From: Streptomyces zingiberis
GTDB taxonomy: Bacteria; Actinomycetota; Actinomycetes; Streptomycetales; Streptomycetaceae
Direction: 5' to 3'
DNA length: 64,000 bases
NCBI RefSeq assembly: GCF_012034935.1
Contig: NZ_JAATEN010000020.1
Span: forward strand, 62,001-126,000
Shown piece by piece: positions 8,466 through 17,081 of this stretch. Position numbers and translations under genes: made by a program. The notes under the pieces are model-generated. The model was not told the DNA's origin, searched no databases, and saw only the letters and a program-made list of their open reading frames with translations. Position 1 is the stretch's first letter; each line of letters opens with the position of its first letter.

Positions 8466-9006
8466 GCTTACCCCAGGAAAGAACGGTGTTTGAGAGGGCG
8501 CTGACCGCCCGAACACTACAGACGACCATCCCCGTTGGAGAACAATCCGCATAGCGGTGATACCTACCTGAGACCCGGACAGCGCATATTTCGGACATTC
8601 CCTGAAGAAGTCCGGTTGACGCGGCGCCCCCGGGGTGGTGCCGGGTACCGCGGACCTGGGAAGAGGCTCCCGTGCGCCGGGGCGCCACGGACCCCGGCGC
8701 TCCGGTTGCCGGGACCCGCGGAGGCGGCCGCGGGGAGGGGAGAGCACCGGCGGGGCAGGAACGGATGGCCCGAAAGGGCACCAGGAGGGAGCGGGAATGT
8801 GCCCGCGCAACGCGGAAGGGCACGAGGGGCCGGCGGAACGGGGTGGCGTCCCGCGCCGGGGACGGTTCCGTGCGGGGCCGCCCCGGGCGCGGAGCCGCGC
8901 CACGGAAGGCCGCCCCGCGGGCCCGCCGGCGGCGGCCCCCGCCTCGGCAGACCTGTGCGGAGGGGTGCTTCGGAGGGATGTCCCGGAAGGTGTTCCGGAG
9001 GGGTGC
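8466..9006. other. Spacer upstream of the peptide transporter operon
   Basis: This spacer lies between two leftward genes. The first 150 bases next to the lipoprotein start are relatively AT-rich and are the likely promoter region. A nested inverted repeat (GTGTT...GGGCG-CTGAC-CGCCC...AACAC) sits at about 8487-8517, 22-52 bases upstream of the start codon. The rest (about 8630-9006) is GC-rich low-complexity DNA. I see no gene in it. Confidence 0.5.
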
Positions 9007-9816
9007 TCAGTGCGACGCCGCGCCCGGCAGCATCCCGTGCGGCGGCGGATACCCGTACCCCGGGGCGCCCTCCCCCGGGCCGGGGACCCCCGCCGCGTAG
9101 CCCTCGCGGTCGAAGAACGGGCGGGAGCCCGCCCGCATCCACAGCGCCACCGGGTCGTACTCGTCGGACAGGGCGACCGTGGACACCGGCAGCCCGTCGG
9201 GAACGGCGCCGATGGACTGCGCCATCATCTGCCGCACCGACTCCACGGCCTGCGGGCCGTTGTCGTAGAGTTCCAGGCCGATGGCGAGGTAGGGAACGCC
9301 GACCGAGGGCTGCACCCAGGCACGGCGGAGCGCCCGCACCGCCGGGGTGCGGTGGGCGTTCTGCGTGAGCAGGGCGTAGAACTGCGGGATCTCCACGGCC
9401 GGTTCGCTGATCCGCAGCGGCCCGGCCGGCAGCCGGTCCAGCCCGGCGGCGATCCGGCGCAGATCCGCCCACGGGATGCCGACCCCGCCGCCGGGGGCGT
9501 GCGGGTTGAGCCACAGGCCCCAGCGGTCCGGGAAGAGCGCGGCCGCGATCTCCCGGCCGCCCACGACCTCGTGCGCCCGGTTCCAGCCGCTGGCCGCCAG
9601 CTCCTGCGCGGAGGTCACACAGGGGGCGTAGCCGTAGCCGTCGACCTCCATGTTGCCGTACTGGGCGTCGGGCGCACCCGGGTGCCCGTGCCACAGCAGC
9701 ATCCACACCTGGCCGTCCGCCAGGGCCCGCAGCAGCGCCTCGTAGGCGTCGTAGCGGCCGGGCGTCACCTGCGGCAGCAGCTGCTCGACCTGCTCCCTGT
9801 CCCCGCCCGAGCTCAC
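9007..9816 (-). CDS. SseB-family protein (SseB C-terminal domain), second copy
   Basis: This 269-residue soluble protein is related to the enhanced-serine-sensitivity protein SseB. It begins MSSGGDREQVEQLLPQVTPG and contains GQVWMLLWHGHPGAPDAQYGNMEVDGYGYAPC followed by AQELAASGW, which resembles an SseB N-terminal domain. A C-terminal half follows with LRRAWVQPSVGVPYLAIGLEL and PVSTVALSDEYDPVALWMR. GTG at 9816 is the start, with AAGGGGCGG upstream. It lies 173 bases downstream of a clear sseB gene in the same direction. The nearby glycine/serine genes fit the serine-sensitivity phenotype known for E. coli sseB, but the biochemical role of the family is unknown. Confidence 0.75.
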   Translation of the reverse strand: MSSGGDREQVEQLLPQVTPGRYDAYEALLRALADGQVWMLLWHGHPGAPDAQYGNMEVDGYGYAPCVTSAQELAASGWNRAHEVVGGREIAAALFPDRWGLWLNPHAPGGGVGIPWADLRRIAAGLDRLPAGPLRISEPAVEIPQFYALLTQNAHRTPAVRALRRAWVQPSVGVPYLAIGLELYDNGPQAVESVRQMMAQSIGAVPDGLPVSTVALSDEYDPVALWMRAGSRPFFDREGYAAGVPGPGEGAPGYGYPPPHGMLPGAASH

Positions 9817-9989
9817 CTGGTTCCGCCCCTTCGTCGTGGATCCGCGCCGCCGGAGTGCGCCTGACCGCGCCCCACGGCCATCCAACCAGCTTACGGACCG
9901 GATGCGGTGGCGCCCGCCGCACTGTCCGCCGTCCGGGTGTCGCACACCCGCGCCACCGGGCGCCGGCCGGCGCCACCGGCCGTCCCGGG

Positions 9990-10802
9990 TCAGCTCTCCG
10001 CGGTGTGGAAGGGGCGCAGCCGGTCCCGCATCCAGTCGCCCACCGGGTCGTGCGCCACGTCCAGCAGCACGAGCTGGACGGGCCAGGGCACGGGGACGGC
10101 GCCGAGCGCCCGGCCGAGCGCGTCCAGCACCAGGGCGCGGTCCTCGGGTTCGCAGCGGGTGAGTTCCACCCCGACGAAGAGGGCGGGCGGGCCGGCCTCG
10201 ACGCTGGCCAGCGCCCGGCGGGCGGTGCGCACCACCCCGGTGGTGGAGAACTCCCCCGCGGCGGAGGCCAGGAAGTCGACCGGCTCCTCCTGCCAGTCGG
10301 GCTCGAAGAGCCGCACCCGGCCACCGGAAGGGGCCCCCTCGGGGGCCGGCCCGCGGCCGGTGCGGCACAGCTCGGCCACGGCGGGCGGGGGCAGCGGGAC
10401 CCCGACGGTGCCCTCCGGGTTGACGGCGATGCCCAGCTGGGGCGGCAGCCCCCGGGCGAACTCCCGCGCGGGCGCGACGGTGCACGGCATGTGCGCCCCG
10501 ACGGCCCGCAGGAACTCCTGTTCGGAGCTGTACACGGGGACGCAGGCGAGGCCGTTCACGTCCATCGTCGGCAGGTCCAGCTCGCGGCTGGAGGGCCCGC
10601 CACCGTTCGGCAGCGGCACCCACACCCGGCTGCGGCCGAGCACCTCGATCAGCCGGGCGCCGGCACCCGGCACCCCGAGTGAGGCGGCGAGCACCTCCTC
10701 CAGCTCGTTGCTCGGGAAGCCGCCGGGCACACCGCCGGAGGGCCCGGCGGGGGCCAGGAGGTGCTCGTGCTGCTCCGGGATGCTCGTGCCGTCGATGCTC
10801 AT
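9990..10802 (-). CDS. SseB-family protein (enhanced serine sensitivity)
   Basis: This is a 270-residue protein with the two-part SseB layout. The N-terminal domain contains RVWVPLPNGG, PTMDVNGLACVPVYSSEQEF and GAHMPCTVAPAREFARGLP. The C-terminal SseB_C-type half contains RVRLFEPDWQEEPVDFLASA and ALFVGVELTRCEPEDRAL. In E. coli, sseB was found through altered sensitivity to serine, but the molecular activity is not known. The start is ATG 10802, beginning MSIDGTSIPEQHEHL. The frame is open far upstream but only as low-complexity sequence. It is followed in the same direction by a second SseB-like gene, which suggests an old duplication or heteromeric partners. Both lie beside the glycine/serine block. 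Confidence 0.82.
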   Translation of the reverse strand: MSIDGTSIPEQHEHLLAPAGPSGGVPGGFPSNELEEVLAASLGVPGAGARLIEVLGRSRVWVPLPNGGGPSSRELDLPTMDVNGLACVPVYSSEQEFLRAVGAHMPCTVAPAREFARGLPPQLGIAVNPEGTVGVPLPPPAVAELCRTGRGPAPEGAPSGGRVRLFEPDWQEEPVDFLASAAGEFSTTGVVRTARRALASVEAGPPALFVGVELTRCEPEDRALVLDALGRALGAVPVPWPVQLVLLDVAHDPVGDWMRDRLRPFHTAES

Positions 10803-11441
10803 GCCGTCCAACGCCGTCCCACCACGTGTCGTACGCGGCGCCCTGGGCGTGGACGCCGCACCCGGGGCCGCGCGCCCGTGCGGGCCGGACCGCGCGTACG
10901 CCGGAGGCGCCGTCCCGCGCCGGGCGGCGGCGGACGGCGTCATCGGCAGACCCGGGAGAAGAACACTAACGCCAGGACACCCCCGTCCGGCCAGGGGCCG
11001 TGCGGTACGGATTTCCCCGGGCCGGCGCCGGCCGGTACCGGACGGGCACCACTCGCCGGGGCGCACTCCCGGCCACGGCGCCCGGGCACGACGGAGGCAG
11101 GGCGGGGGTCCTGGTGAGCGGGGCAGGCGGATGCGGCCCCGGCCGGCGGATACGCCGACGCCCGGCAGGCGGTTACGGCCCCGGCAGGCCGGGGCGCCGA
11201 CGGCCGCCCCCGTCACGCCGACGGGTGGGCGCAACCGCCGGACGGCACGTCGGCGCGGCCCGCCCACGGAGACGGGCGGACGCCCCAGAGGCGGGCCGGG
11301 TTCAAGACCCGCGAGGTCGCCTGGTCGATGGCGGTGGCCGACGGCCGGATCCACGCCTCCGCCCGCCGGTTCTCGCGCCGGCCGGGTCTCGCGCCAGGCG
11401 GGCGCGCGTCAGCGGGGCCCGGGGCCCGGGGTGGGAGCGCG
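10803..11441. other. GC-rich spacer with imperfect 22-bp direct repeat
   Basis: No gene is recognisable in this stretch. Two near-identical 22-base segments (20 of 22 identical, core GGCAGGCGG and CGGCCCCGGC) lie at 11122-11143 and 11164-11185, 42 bases apart. The sseB promoter probably lies within about 10830-10980, which contains the only less GC-rich patch (AGAAGAACACTAACG). Confidence 0.45.
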
Positions 11442-12473
11442 TCAGCCGAAGCCGATGGCGTCCAGGGTGCTCGCCGAGGCGCGGTCCAGCAGCACCACGG
11501 AGGCGCACCCGGGGGGCGTGTGCCCGGCCTCCGCGTCGGCGACGAGCCGCGCCACCGCCCGCAGATGGCGCCCGAAGGCGTAGCCGGAGACGCCCCGCCC
11601 GCGCGAGACCTGCCCGGCCAGCGCGGCCTCCGGGGAGACGTCCAGCAGCGCCAGATGGAGGCCGCGGCCCCGGCGCCGGGCGTCCCGCGCCAGCCAGTGC
11701 CGCACCCAGGTGAGCGTGCCGCAGTCGTGGACGACGACGCTCGCCCCGGAGCGCAGCGCGCGCCGCAGCCCCCGGTAGTGGGCGAGGCGGACCAGCGGCC
11801 GGTAGAGGGCGTAGGGCAGCCCGGCGGGCAGCCGGTGCCGCCACCGGTCCCGGGAGTCCTGGGAATCCACGCGGTACACGGGGCCGCCGTGGATGTCGGA
11901 CACCGTCACGGCCCGGCGGATCAGGGTGGACTTGCCGCTGCCGGGGAGGCCGGAGACGACGAGGACGTCCCCGGCGGGGTAGCACAGCGCGGCGGGCGCG
12001 GGCCTGCCCCGCAGATCCATGCGCGCCGCGGCCGCCGGGGTTCCGGTGTCCGTCCGCCGCGACCGGGCCCCCCGCTGCGGGGGTACCCGCGGACCGGGCG
12101 GCCGGGCCCCGGACGGTGGAGCGTCCGGGGCGATGCCGCCCGCCGGGACGGAGACCGGCGGAACGGAACACGGCACGGCGGCCACCGGCCCCGGGGAGGC
12201 GTGCGCCGCCGGAACCGGCGCGGCGGCGGCCGGCCCGGCGGGGTGCGGCGGGACGGAGACCGGGAGCAGGGGGATCTGCGGGACCGGAGCCGCGCCCGGC
12301 GCCTCCGGGCACGCCGCCGGGCCCCCGGCCGCCACGGGCCCGGACCCCACCGGCACCGCGACACCCGCCGGCACCGGCACGGCCGCCCCGCGCTCCGCGC
12401 CCGGCCGCTCCCCCGGCACCTCCCGCTCCGACGCGGCCCCGGATGTGACCGCGGACGTCCCCTGCCCCTGCAC
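11442..12473 (-). CDS. P-loop ATPase/kinase-like protein with proline-rich N-terminus
   Basis: This is a 343-residue protein. The C-terminal 190 residues form a small P-loop kinase-like domain with Walker A GLPGSGKST, an arginine-rich lid-like region, and VVVHDCGTLTWVRHWLARDA, which resembles the zeta-toxin/gluconate-kinase group of AAA_33 proteins. The N-terminal 150 residues are rich in Pro, Ala, Gly and Val and probably disordered. I chose GTG at 12473 because GGAGGGGG lies eight bases upstream, a near-perfect ribosome binding site. ATG at 12020, just before the folded domain, is the alternative. It is transcribed away from the glycine riboswitch. Its substrate is unknown. Confidence 0.72.
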   Translation of the reverse strand: MQGQGTSAVTSGAASEREVPGERPGAERGAAVPVPAGVAVPVGSGPVAAGGPAACPEAPGAAPVPQIPLLPVSVPPHPAGPAAAAPVPAAHASPGPVAAVPCSVPPVSVPAGGIAPDAPPSGARPPGPRVPPQRGARSRRTDTGTPAAAARMDLRGRPAPAALCYPAGDVLVVSGLPGSGKSTLIRRAVTVSDIHGGPVYRVDSQDSRDRWRHRLPAGLPYALYRPLVRLAHYRGLRRALRSGASVVVHDCGTLTWVRHWLARDARRRGRGLHLALLDVSPEAALAGQVSRGRGVSGYAFGRHLRAVARLVADAEAGHTPPGCASVVLLDRASASTLDAIGFG

Positions 12474-13034
12474 CGTGATGTCCCCCTCCGTACGGTCGCC
12501 CGCGGACCGTGCGGCCAGCGTGACAAGAACAACGAGACGTGACAACGCCGCCGACCGGCCCAAGAGTTCCGCGGCGGCCCCCGCTCGCGCGGCCACACGG
12601 CCGGCCGCCTCGCGCACGGCGCCCGCCGAACCCGCCGGCACCCCGCGGCACAGCCCTCAGCACAGCCCACAGCACAGCCCACAGCACAGCCCACAGCACC
12701 CGGATGCTCACGGGAGTCCCGGACCGCACCCCCTGGCACCTCCCCGGGGTCGCCGGACCGCCCCGGACTGCCCCGGGGGCCCCGGGGCCGCAGCTTCCCC
12801 GGCTCCCGGCCGCCGGCTTCCGCGACCGGGAAGCCGGCGGCCTCTCCCCGCGGAGGAATCCGGCGGGGCGCCCGTCCCCCGTACGCCGGTGCGCCGCCCC
12901 CGCCGCGGCAGGCCGGCCCGCCCCGGGCGCCGGCCGGGGCCCGCCCCGCCGGCGGCGGATGTGCCGCTGCGCACAGCCCGGCCCCCTCCCGGGGTTCCCG
13001 TGCGATGATGACCGCGCCAACTGCATACGCCGTT
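12474..13034. other. Divergent spacer upstream of the glycine riboswitch
   Basis: This spacer separates the leftward P-loop gene from the rightward gcv operon. It holds a 12-bp tandem repeat (listed separately) and, toward 12990-13040, the likely promoter of the riboswitch transcript. The rest is GC-rich with no convincing coding sequence. Confidence 0.5.
12649..12696. repeat. Four tandem copies of a 12-bp repeat
   Basis: The unit CACAGCCCACAG occurs at 12661, 12673 and 12685 as perfect copies, and at 12649 with one mismatch. It lies in the non-coding divergent spacer. Confidence 0.9.
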
Positions 13035-13040
13035 CGAATC

Positions 13041-13283
13041 CGCGCGGGAGAGTTCCCGGTGCCCGGCCCGTGGCCGGTCCCGCCGGGGCGCCGAAGGAGC
13101 AAGCTCTCCCTTGAATCTCTCAGGCCCCGTACCGCGCGGACGAGGCACATCTGGAAAGCGGGACACCGCCGCGTGTCCCCACCCAAGGTGCAAGTCACGG
13201 CCGGTGGTCCGCCCGGGAAGACCGGGCGCCGGATCCGCCGGGCCGTGGCGAAGCTCTCAGGTTCCATGACAGATGGGGAGACT
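13041..13283 (+). ncRNA. Tandem glycine riboswitch
   Basis: Two glycine aptamers stand in tandem. The first (about 13041-13138) has the conserved GCGGGAGAG opening, GCGCCGAAGGAGCAA and CTCTCAGGCCCC-type core. The second (about 13141-13283) has GGAAAGCGGG, the ACCCAAGGTGCAA core and GAAGCTCTCAGGTTCC followed by GACAGATGGGGAG. These are the standard consensus blocks of the family. It lies about 100 bases before the gcvT start. In known cases glycine binding increases expression of the glycine cleavage genes, so the downstream gcvT-gcvH-glyA genes are probably induced by glycine. Confidence 0.96.
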
Positions 13284-13384
13284 GTGTCACCGCGGCCGTC
13301 GCCGATCGCGCGCCGGCCCCGCCGCCGCACAGCCGTCCAGCGCGGAGCCGCAGAGTCCGCCACCTTCGTCCGGGAGCCCACGCC

Positions 13385-14557
13385 ATGACCGACGCCCCCC
13401 GCCGCACCCCGCTCGACGCCCTGCACCGCTCGCTCGGCGCCGTGATGACCGACTTCGCCGGCTGGGAGATGCCGCTGCGCTACGGCAGCGAACGGGACGA
13501 GCACACCGCGGTCCGCACCCGCGCCGGCCTCTTCGACCTCTCCCACATGGGCGAGATCACCGTGACGGGCCCGCAGGCCGGACAGGCGCTGAACCACGCC
13601 CTGGTGGGCAGCCTCGCCGCGCTCGCCCCGGGCCGCGCCCGCTACACCATGATCTGCGCGGAGAGCGGCGGCATCCTCGACGACCTCATCGTCTACCGGC
13701 TCGCCGAGGACCGGTACCTGGTGGTGGCGAACGCCGCCAACGCGCAGGTGGTGCTGGACGCGCTGACCGAGCGCGCGGCGGGCTTCGACGCCACCGTCAC
13801 CGACGACCGCGAGAACTACGCGCTGATCGCCGTGCAGGGCCCCGAGTCGGCCTCCATCCTCGCCGGGCTCACCGACGCCGACCTGGCCGGCCTCCGCTAC
13901 TACGCCGGGCTGCCCGGCACCGTCGCCGGCGTCCCCGCGCTGATCGCCCGCACCGGTTACACCGGCGAGGACGGCTTCGAGCTCTTCACGGCCCCCGGCG
14001 ACGCGGAGCGGCTGTGGCGGGCGCTGACCGAGGCGGGCCGCGAGGCCGGTCTCACCCCCTGCGGCCTCTCCTGCCGGGACACCCTCCGGCTGGAGGCCGG
14101 GATGCCCCTCTACGGGCACGAGCTGTCCACGGCGCTCACCCCCTTCGACGCGGGCCTCGGCCGGGTGGTGAAGTTCGACAAGGCGGCGGCCGGCGGCACC
14201 GACCGCGCCGACACCGCCACCACCCCGGGCACCCCGGTGGATTTCGTCGGCCGGGAGGCGCTGGAGGCCGCCGCGGCCCGCGCCGCCGAGGCCCCGCCGC
14301 GCAAGCTGGCCGGCCTCGTCGCGGAGGGCCGCCGGGTGCCGCGCGCCGGATACGCCGTGGTGGACGCGGGCAGCGGCGCGGTCATCGGCGAGGTGACCTC
14401 CGGCGCGCCCTCGCCGACCCTCGGCCGGCCGATCGCCATGGCGTACGTCGACCCGGCGTACGCCGCGCCCGGCACGCCCGGCGTGGCCGTGGACATCCGC
14501 GGCTCCCACGAGCCGTACGAGGTCGTGGCGCTGCCCTTCTACCGGCGGGAGCGCTGA
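13385..14557 (+). CDS. gcvT: Glycine cleavage system T protein (aminomethyltransferase)
   Basis: This 390-residue aminomethyltransferase transfers the one-carbon unit from the aminomethyl-lipoyl arm of GcvH to tetrahydrofolate, releasing ammonia. Family hallmarks are LFDLSHMGEITVTGPQAG near residue 53, RARYTMICAESGGILDDLIVYRL, GYTGEDGFELF and LRLEAGMPLYGHEL. The ATG lies directly behind GGGAG and about 100 bases after the glycine riboswitch, making it the first gene of the operon. gcvH and glyA follow in the same direction at 143- and 101-base spacings. The P protein (gcvP) is not in this window and must be encoded elsewhere. Confidence 0.97.
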   Translation: MTDAPRRTPLDALHRSLGAVMTDFAGWEMPLRYGSERDEHTAVRTRAGLFDLSHMGEITVTGPQAGQALNHALVGSLAALAPGRARYTMICAESGGILDDLIVYRLAEDRYLVVANAANAQVVLDALTERAAGFDATVTDDRENYALIAVQGPESASILAGLTDADLAGLRYYAGLPGTVAGVPALIARTGYTGEDGFELFTAPGDAERLWRALTEAGREAGLTPCGLSCRDTLRLEAGMPLYGHELSTALTPFDAGLGRVVKFDKAAAGGTDRADTATTPGTPVDFVGREALEAAAARAAEAPPRKLAGLVAEGRRVPRAGYAVVDAGSGAVIGEVTSGAPSPTLGRPIAMAYVDPAYAAPGTPGVAVDIRGSHEPYEVVALPFYRRER

Positions 14558-14700
14558 GGTTCGCGCCGCCGGTTCGCCGGTGGCGCGCCTCCGTCCCGCC
14601 GCCGCCCGCCACCGTGTCCCGGGCGGCCCCGTCCCCCGCACCCGTCCCACGTCTCAAGACCCGACCACGAGCAGGCCACCACATCCAGGAGAATCAGCCC

Positions 14701-15084
14701 ATGAGCAACCCCCAGCAGCTGCGCTACAGCAAGGAGCACGAGTGGCTGTCCGCCGCCGAGGAGGGCGTGTCCACCGTGGGCATCACCGCCCACGCGGCCG
14801 AGGCCCTCGGCGACGTGGTCTACGTCCAGCTCCCGGAGGTCGGTGCCACGGTGACCGCGGGTGAACCCTGCGGCGAGCTGGAGTCGACCAAGTCCGTCAG
14901 CGACCTGTACGCGCCGGTCTCCGGCGAGATCACCGAGGTCAACCAGGACGTCGTGGACGATCCCGCGCTGGTGAACTCCGCCCCGTACGAGGGCGGCTGG
15001 CTGTTCAAGGTGCGGACCGACGACAGCGCCGGGGAGCCGGAGCTGCTCTCCGCCGACGAGTACGCGGCCTTCGCCGGCGGCTGA
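14701..15084 (+). CDS. gcvH: Glycine cleavage system H protein (lipoyl carrier)
   Basis: This 127-residue lipoyl carrier shuttles the aminomethyl intermediate between the P, T and L proteins. The lipoylation site is Lys64 in GELESTKSVSDLYAP, and the barrel sandwich fold is recognisable from YSKEHEWL to GGWLFKVR. The ATG at 14701 is preceded by AGGAGAATC, a good ribosome binding site. The gene lies between gcvT and glyA and is probably under the same riboswitch. Confidence 0.97.
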   Translation: MSNPQQLRYSKEHEWLSAAEEGVSTVGITAHAAEALGDVVYVQLPEVGATVTAGEPCGELESTKSVSDLYAPVSGEITEVNQDVVDDPALVNSAPYEGGWLFKVRTDDSAGEPELLSADEYAAFAGG

Positions 15085-15185
15085 CGCCGCCCGGGCCCCG
15101 GCCCGTCCGCCCCTCGGCCCGCCGTCCCCACCGCCCGCACCTCCCTCACCGCCCTCACCTCACCGCCACCGAACGGGAAGACCTG

Positions 15186-16448
15186 ATGTCGCTTCTCAAC
15201 GATTCCCTGCACGACGTGGACCCGGATGTCGCCGCCGCCGTCGACGCCGAGCTCCACCGCCAGCAGTCCACCCTGGAGATGATCGCCTCGGAGAACTTCG
15301 CGCCGGTCGCGGTGTTGGAGGCCCAGGGGTCGGTCCTGACCAACAAGTACGCCGAGGGGTACCCGGGCCGCCGGTACTACGGCGGCTGCGAGCACGTCGA
15401 CGTGATCGAGCGGCTGGCCATCGACCGGATCAAGGAGCTGTTCGGGGCCGAGGCGGCCAACGTGCAGCCGCACTCCGGCGCCCAGGCCAACGCCGCCGCC
15501 ATGGCCGCGGTACTCAGTCCGGGCGACACCATCCTGGGCCTGAGCCTGGCGCACGGCGGCCACCTCACCCACGGCATGAAGATCAACTTCTCCGGCAAGC
15601 TCTACAAGGTCGCCGCCTACGAGGTGGGTGCCGAGACCGGCCGGGTCGACATGGAGCAGGTCGAGCGGCTCGCCCGGGAGGAGCGGCCCAAGCTGATCAT
15701 CGCGGGCTGGTCCGCCTACGCCCGGCAGCTCGACTTCGCCGCCTTCCGCCGGATCGCCGACGAGGTCGGCGCCTATCTGATGGTCGACATGGCCCACTTC
15801 GCCGGCCTGGTCGCCGCGGGGCTGCACCCCTCCCCGGTGCCGCACGCGCACATCGTCACCACCACCACGCACAAGACGCTGGGCGGCCCGCGCGGCGGAG
15901 TGATCCTCTCCACGGCCGACCTCGCCAAGAAGATCAACTCCGCGGTCTTCCCCGGCCAGCAGGGCGGCCCGCTGGAGCACGTCATCGCGGCCAAGGCCGT
16001 CTCCTTCAAGGTCGCGGCGAGCGAGGAGTTCAAGGAGCGCCAGCGGCGCACCCTGGCCGGCGCCCGGATCCTCGCCGAGCGGCTCACCGCGTCCGACGTC
16101 GCCGAGGCGGGCGTCGCGGTCGTCTCCGGCGGCACGGACGTCCACCTCGTCCTGGTGGACCTGCGCGACTCCGAGCTCGACGGGCAGCAGGCGGAGGACC
16201 GGCTGCACGAGGTCGGGATCACCGTCAACCGCAACGCCGTCCCGAACGACCCGCGCCCGCCGATGGTCACCTCGGGGCTGCGGATCGGCACCCCGGCGCT
16301 GGCCACCCGCGGCTTCCAGGAGGAGGACTTCCGCGAGGTCGCCGACATCATCGCCGAGGCGCTGAAGCCGGGCCAGGACCTCGCGGCGCTGCGCGACCGC
16401 GTCTCGGCCCTGGCCGCGAAGCACCCGCTGTACCCCGGGCTGAAGTGA
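15186..16448 (+). CDS. glyA: Serine hydroxymethyltransferase
   Basis: This 420-residue PLP enzyme interconverts serine plus tetrahydrofolate with glycine plus 5,10-methylenetetrahydrofolate. The PLP lysine is Lys230 in TTTTHKTLGGPRGG. Other family motifs are STLEMIASENF near residue 30, LTNKYAEGYPGRRYYGG and HSGAQANAAAM. Its placement after gcvT and gcvH couples glycine cleavage to serine formation. Being in this riboswitch operon, it is probably the glycine-responsive copy, and a housekeeping glyA may exist elsewhere. Confidence 0.97.
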   Translation: MSLLNDSLHDVDPDVAAAVDAELHRQQSTLEMIASENFAPVAVLEAQGSVLTNKYAEGYPGRRYYGGCEHVDVIERLAIDRIKELFGAEAANVQPHSGAQANAAAMAAVLSPGDTILGLSLAHGGHLTHGMKINFSGKLYKVAAYEVGAETGRVDMEQVERLAREERPKLIIAGWSAYARQLDFAAFRRIADEVGAYLMVDMAHFAGLVAAGLHPSPVPHAHIVTTTTHKTLGGPRGGVILSTADLAKKINSAVFPGQQGGPLEHVIAAKAVSFKVAASEEFKERQRRTLAGARILAERLTASDVAEAGVAVVSGGTDVHLVLVDLRDSELDGQQAEDRLHEVGITVNRNAVPNDPRPPMVTSGLRIGTPALATRGFQEEDFREVADIIAEALKPGQDLAALRDRVSALAAKHPLYPGLK

Positions 16449-17081
16449 CCACGGGGCCGGGATGACCGGCGGCCGGGGTGACCGGCGGCCGGGGTGACCG
16501 ACAGGAGCGGCGGCGGGACCGCGCGGATGACCGGCGGGCCGGGACGACCGGCGCGGGGTGGCCCGGGCCGGAGTGACCCGGGCCGGCGGACGGCACGCCA
16601 CGTGCGCGCCCGCGTCCGCCCCGCGCCTCTCCGCCCCCGGTGTCCGCGTTCCTCTCCGCTCCGCCGCCGCCTCCGCATCACCGCGCGGTGTGTGGTGTGC
16701 GGCGTGCGGCGTGCGGAGCGGAGAGGCCGCCCCGGAATGCCCGGCTTCCGCCCCGTAGGTACGCTGAAGCTGCCGGCAGCGGTGTTCCCTGCCTTACCGG
16801 CGGTTCCGGCGGTTCCGGCGGCTCCGGTTCCCTCCCTGGTCTCACCGTTCCCGGCGCCCTCCCGGCATCGCTCCGTGCGGCGGCCCACCGCACGCCGCCG
16901 CACGGGACCGACGGCCCCGCCCGGCCCGCCTCCTCCGGCCGGCCCCTCCCTCCCCTCCCCTCCGCACCGGCCCGCTCTCCGTTCCCGTCCGTTCCATCGC
17001 CCGTCCCGCCCGCGGCCACCACCCTCCGCGCCGCCGGCGGCCTGTTCCCCGCCACCGCGGGGTGATCCGGGGGTCCACACC
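16449..17081. other. glyA-sdaA spacer
   Basis: This is a 633-base spacer. Apart from the 16-bp repeat array next to glyA it holds GC-rich low-complexity sequence, including a GTGTG/GCGTGCGGC stutter near 16685-16720. No gene is convincing. Its length argues that sdaA has its own promoter. Confidence 0.45.
16455..16502. repeat. Three tandem copies of a 16-bp repeat
   Basis: The units at 16455-16470, 16471-16486 and 16487-16502 follow GGCCGGGRTGACCGGC with one or two changes. They start seven bases after the glyA stop codon. Further degenerate copies continue to about 16590. Confidence 0.85.

Noticed and set aside
5691..8504. 937-codon plus-strand open frame across the importer genes
   Set aside because: It is rich in Gly, Val, Leu, Asp and Glu with no domain, and it lies opposite clear OppB and lipoprotein genes. 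Long antisense frames are expected at this GC content.
12539..13114. Plus-strand frame containing HSPQ repeats
   Set aside because: The repeat units come from the 12-bp DNA repeat, the rest is Pro/Arg-rich, and the frame runs into the riboswitch.
16494..17081. Upstream extension of sdaA in the same frame
   Set aside because: The predicted residues are Pro/Arg-rich low complexity. Homologous serine dehydratases begin at the FDLFSVGIGPSSSHT segment.
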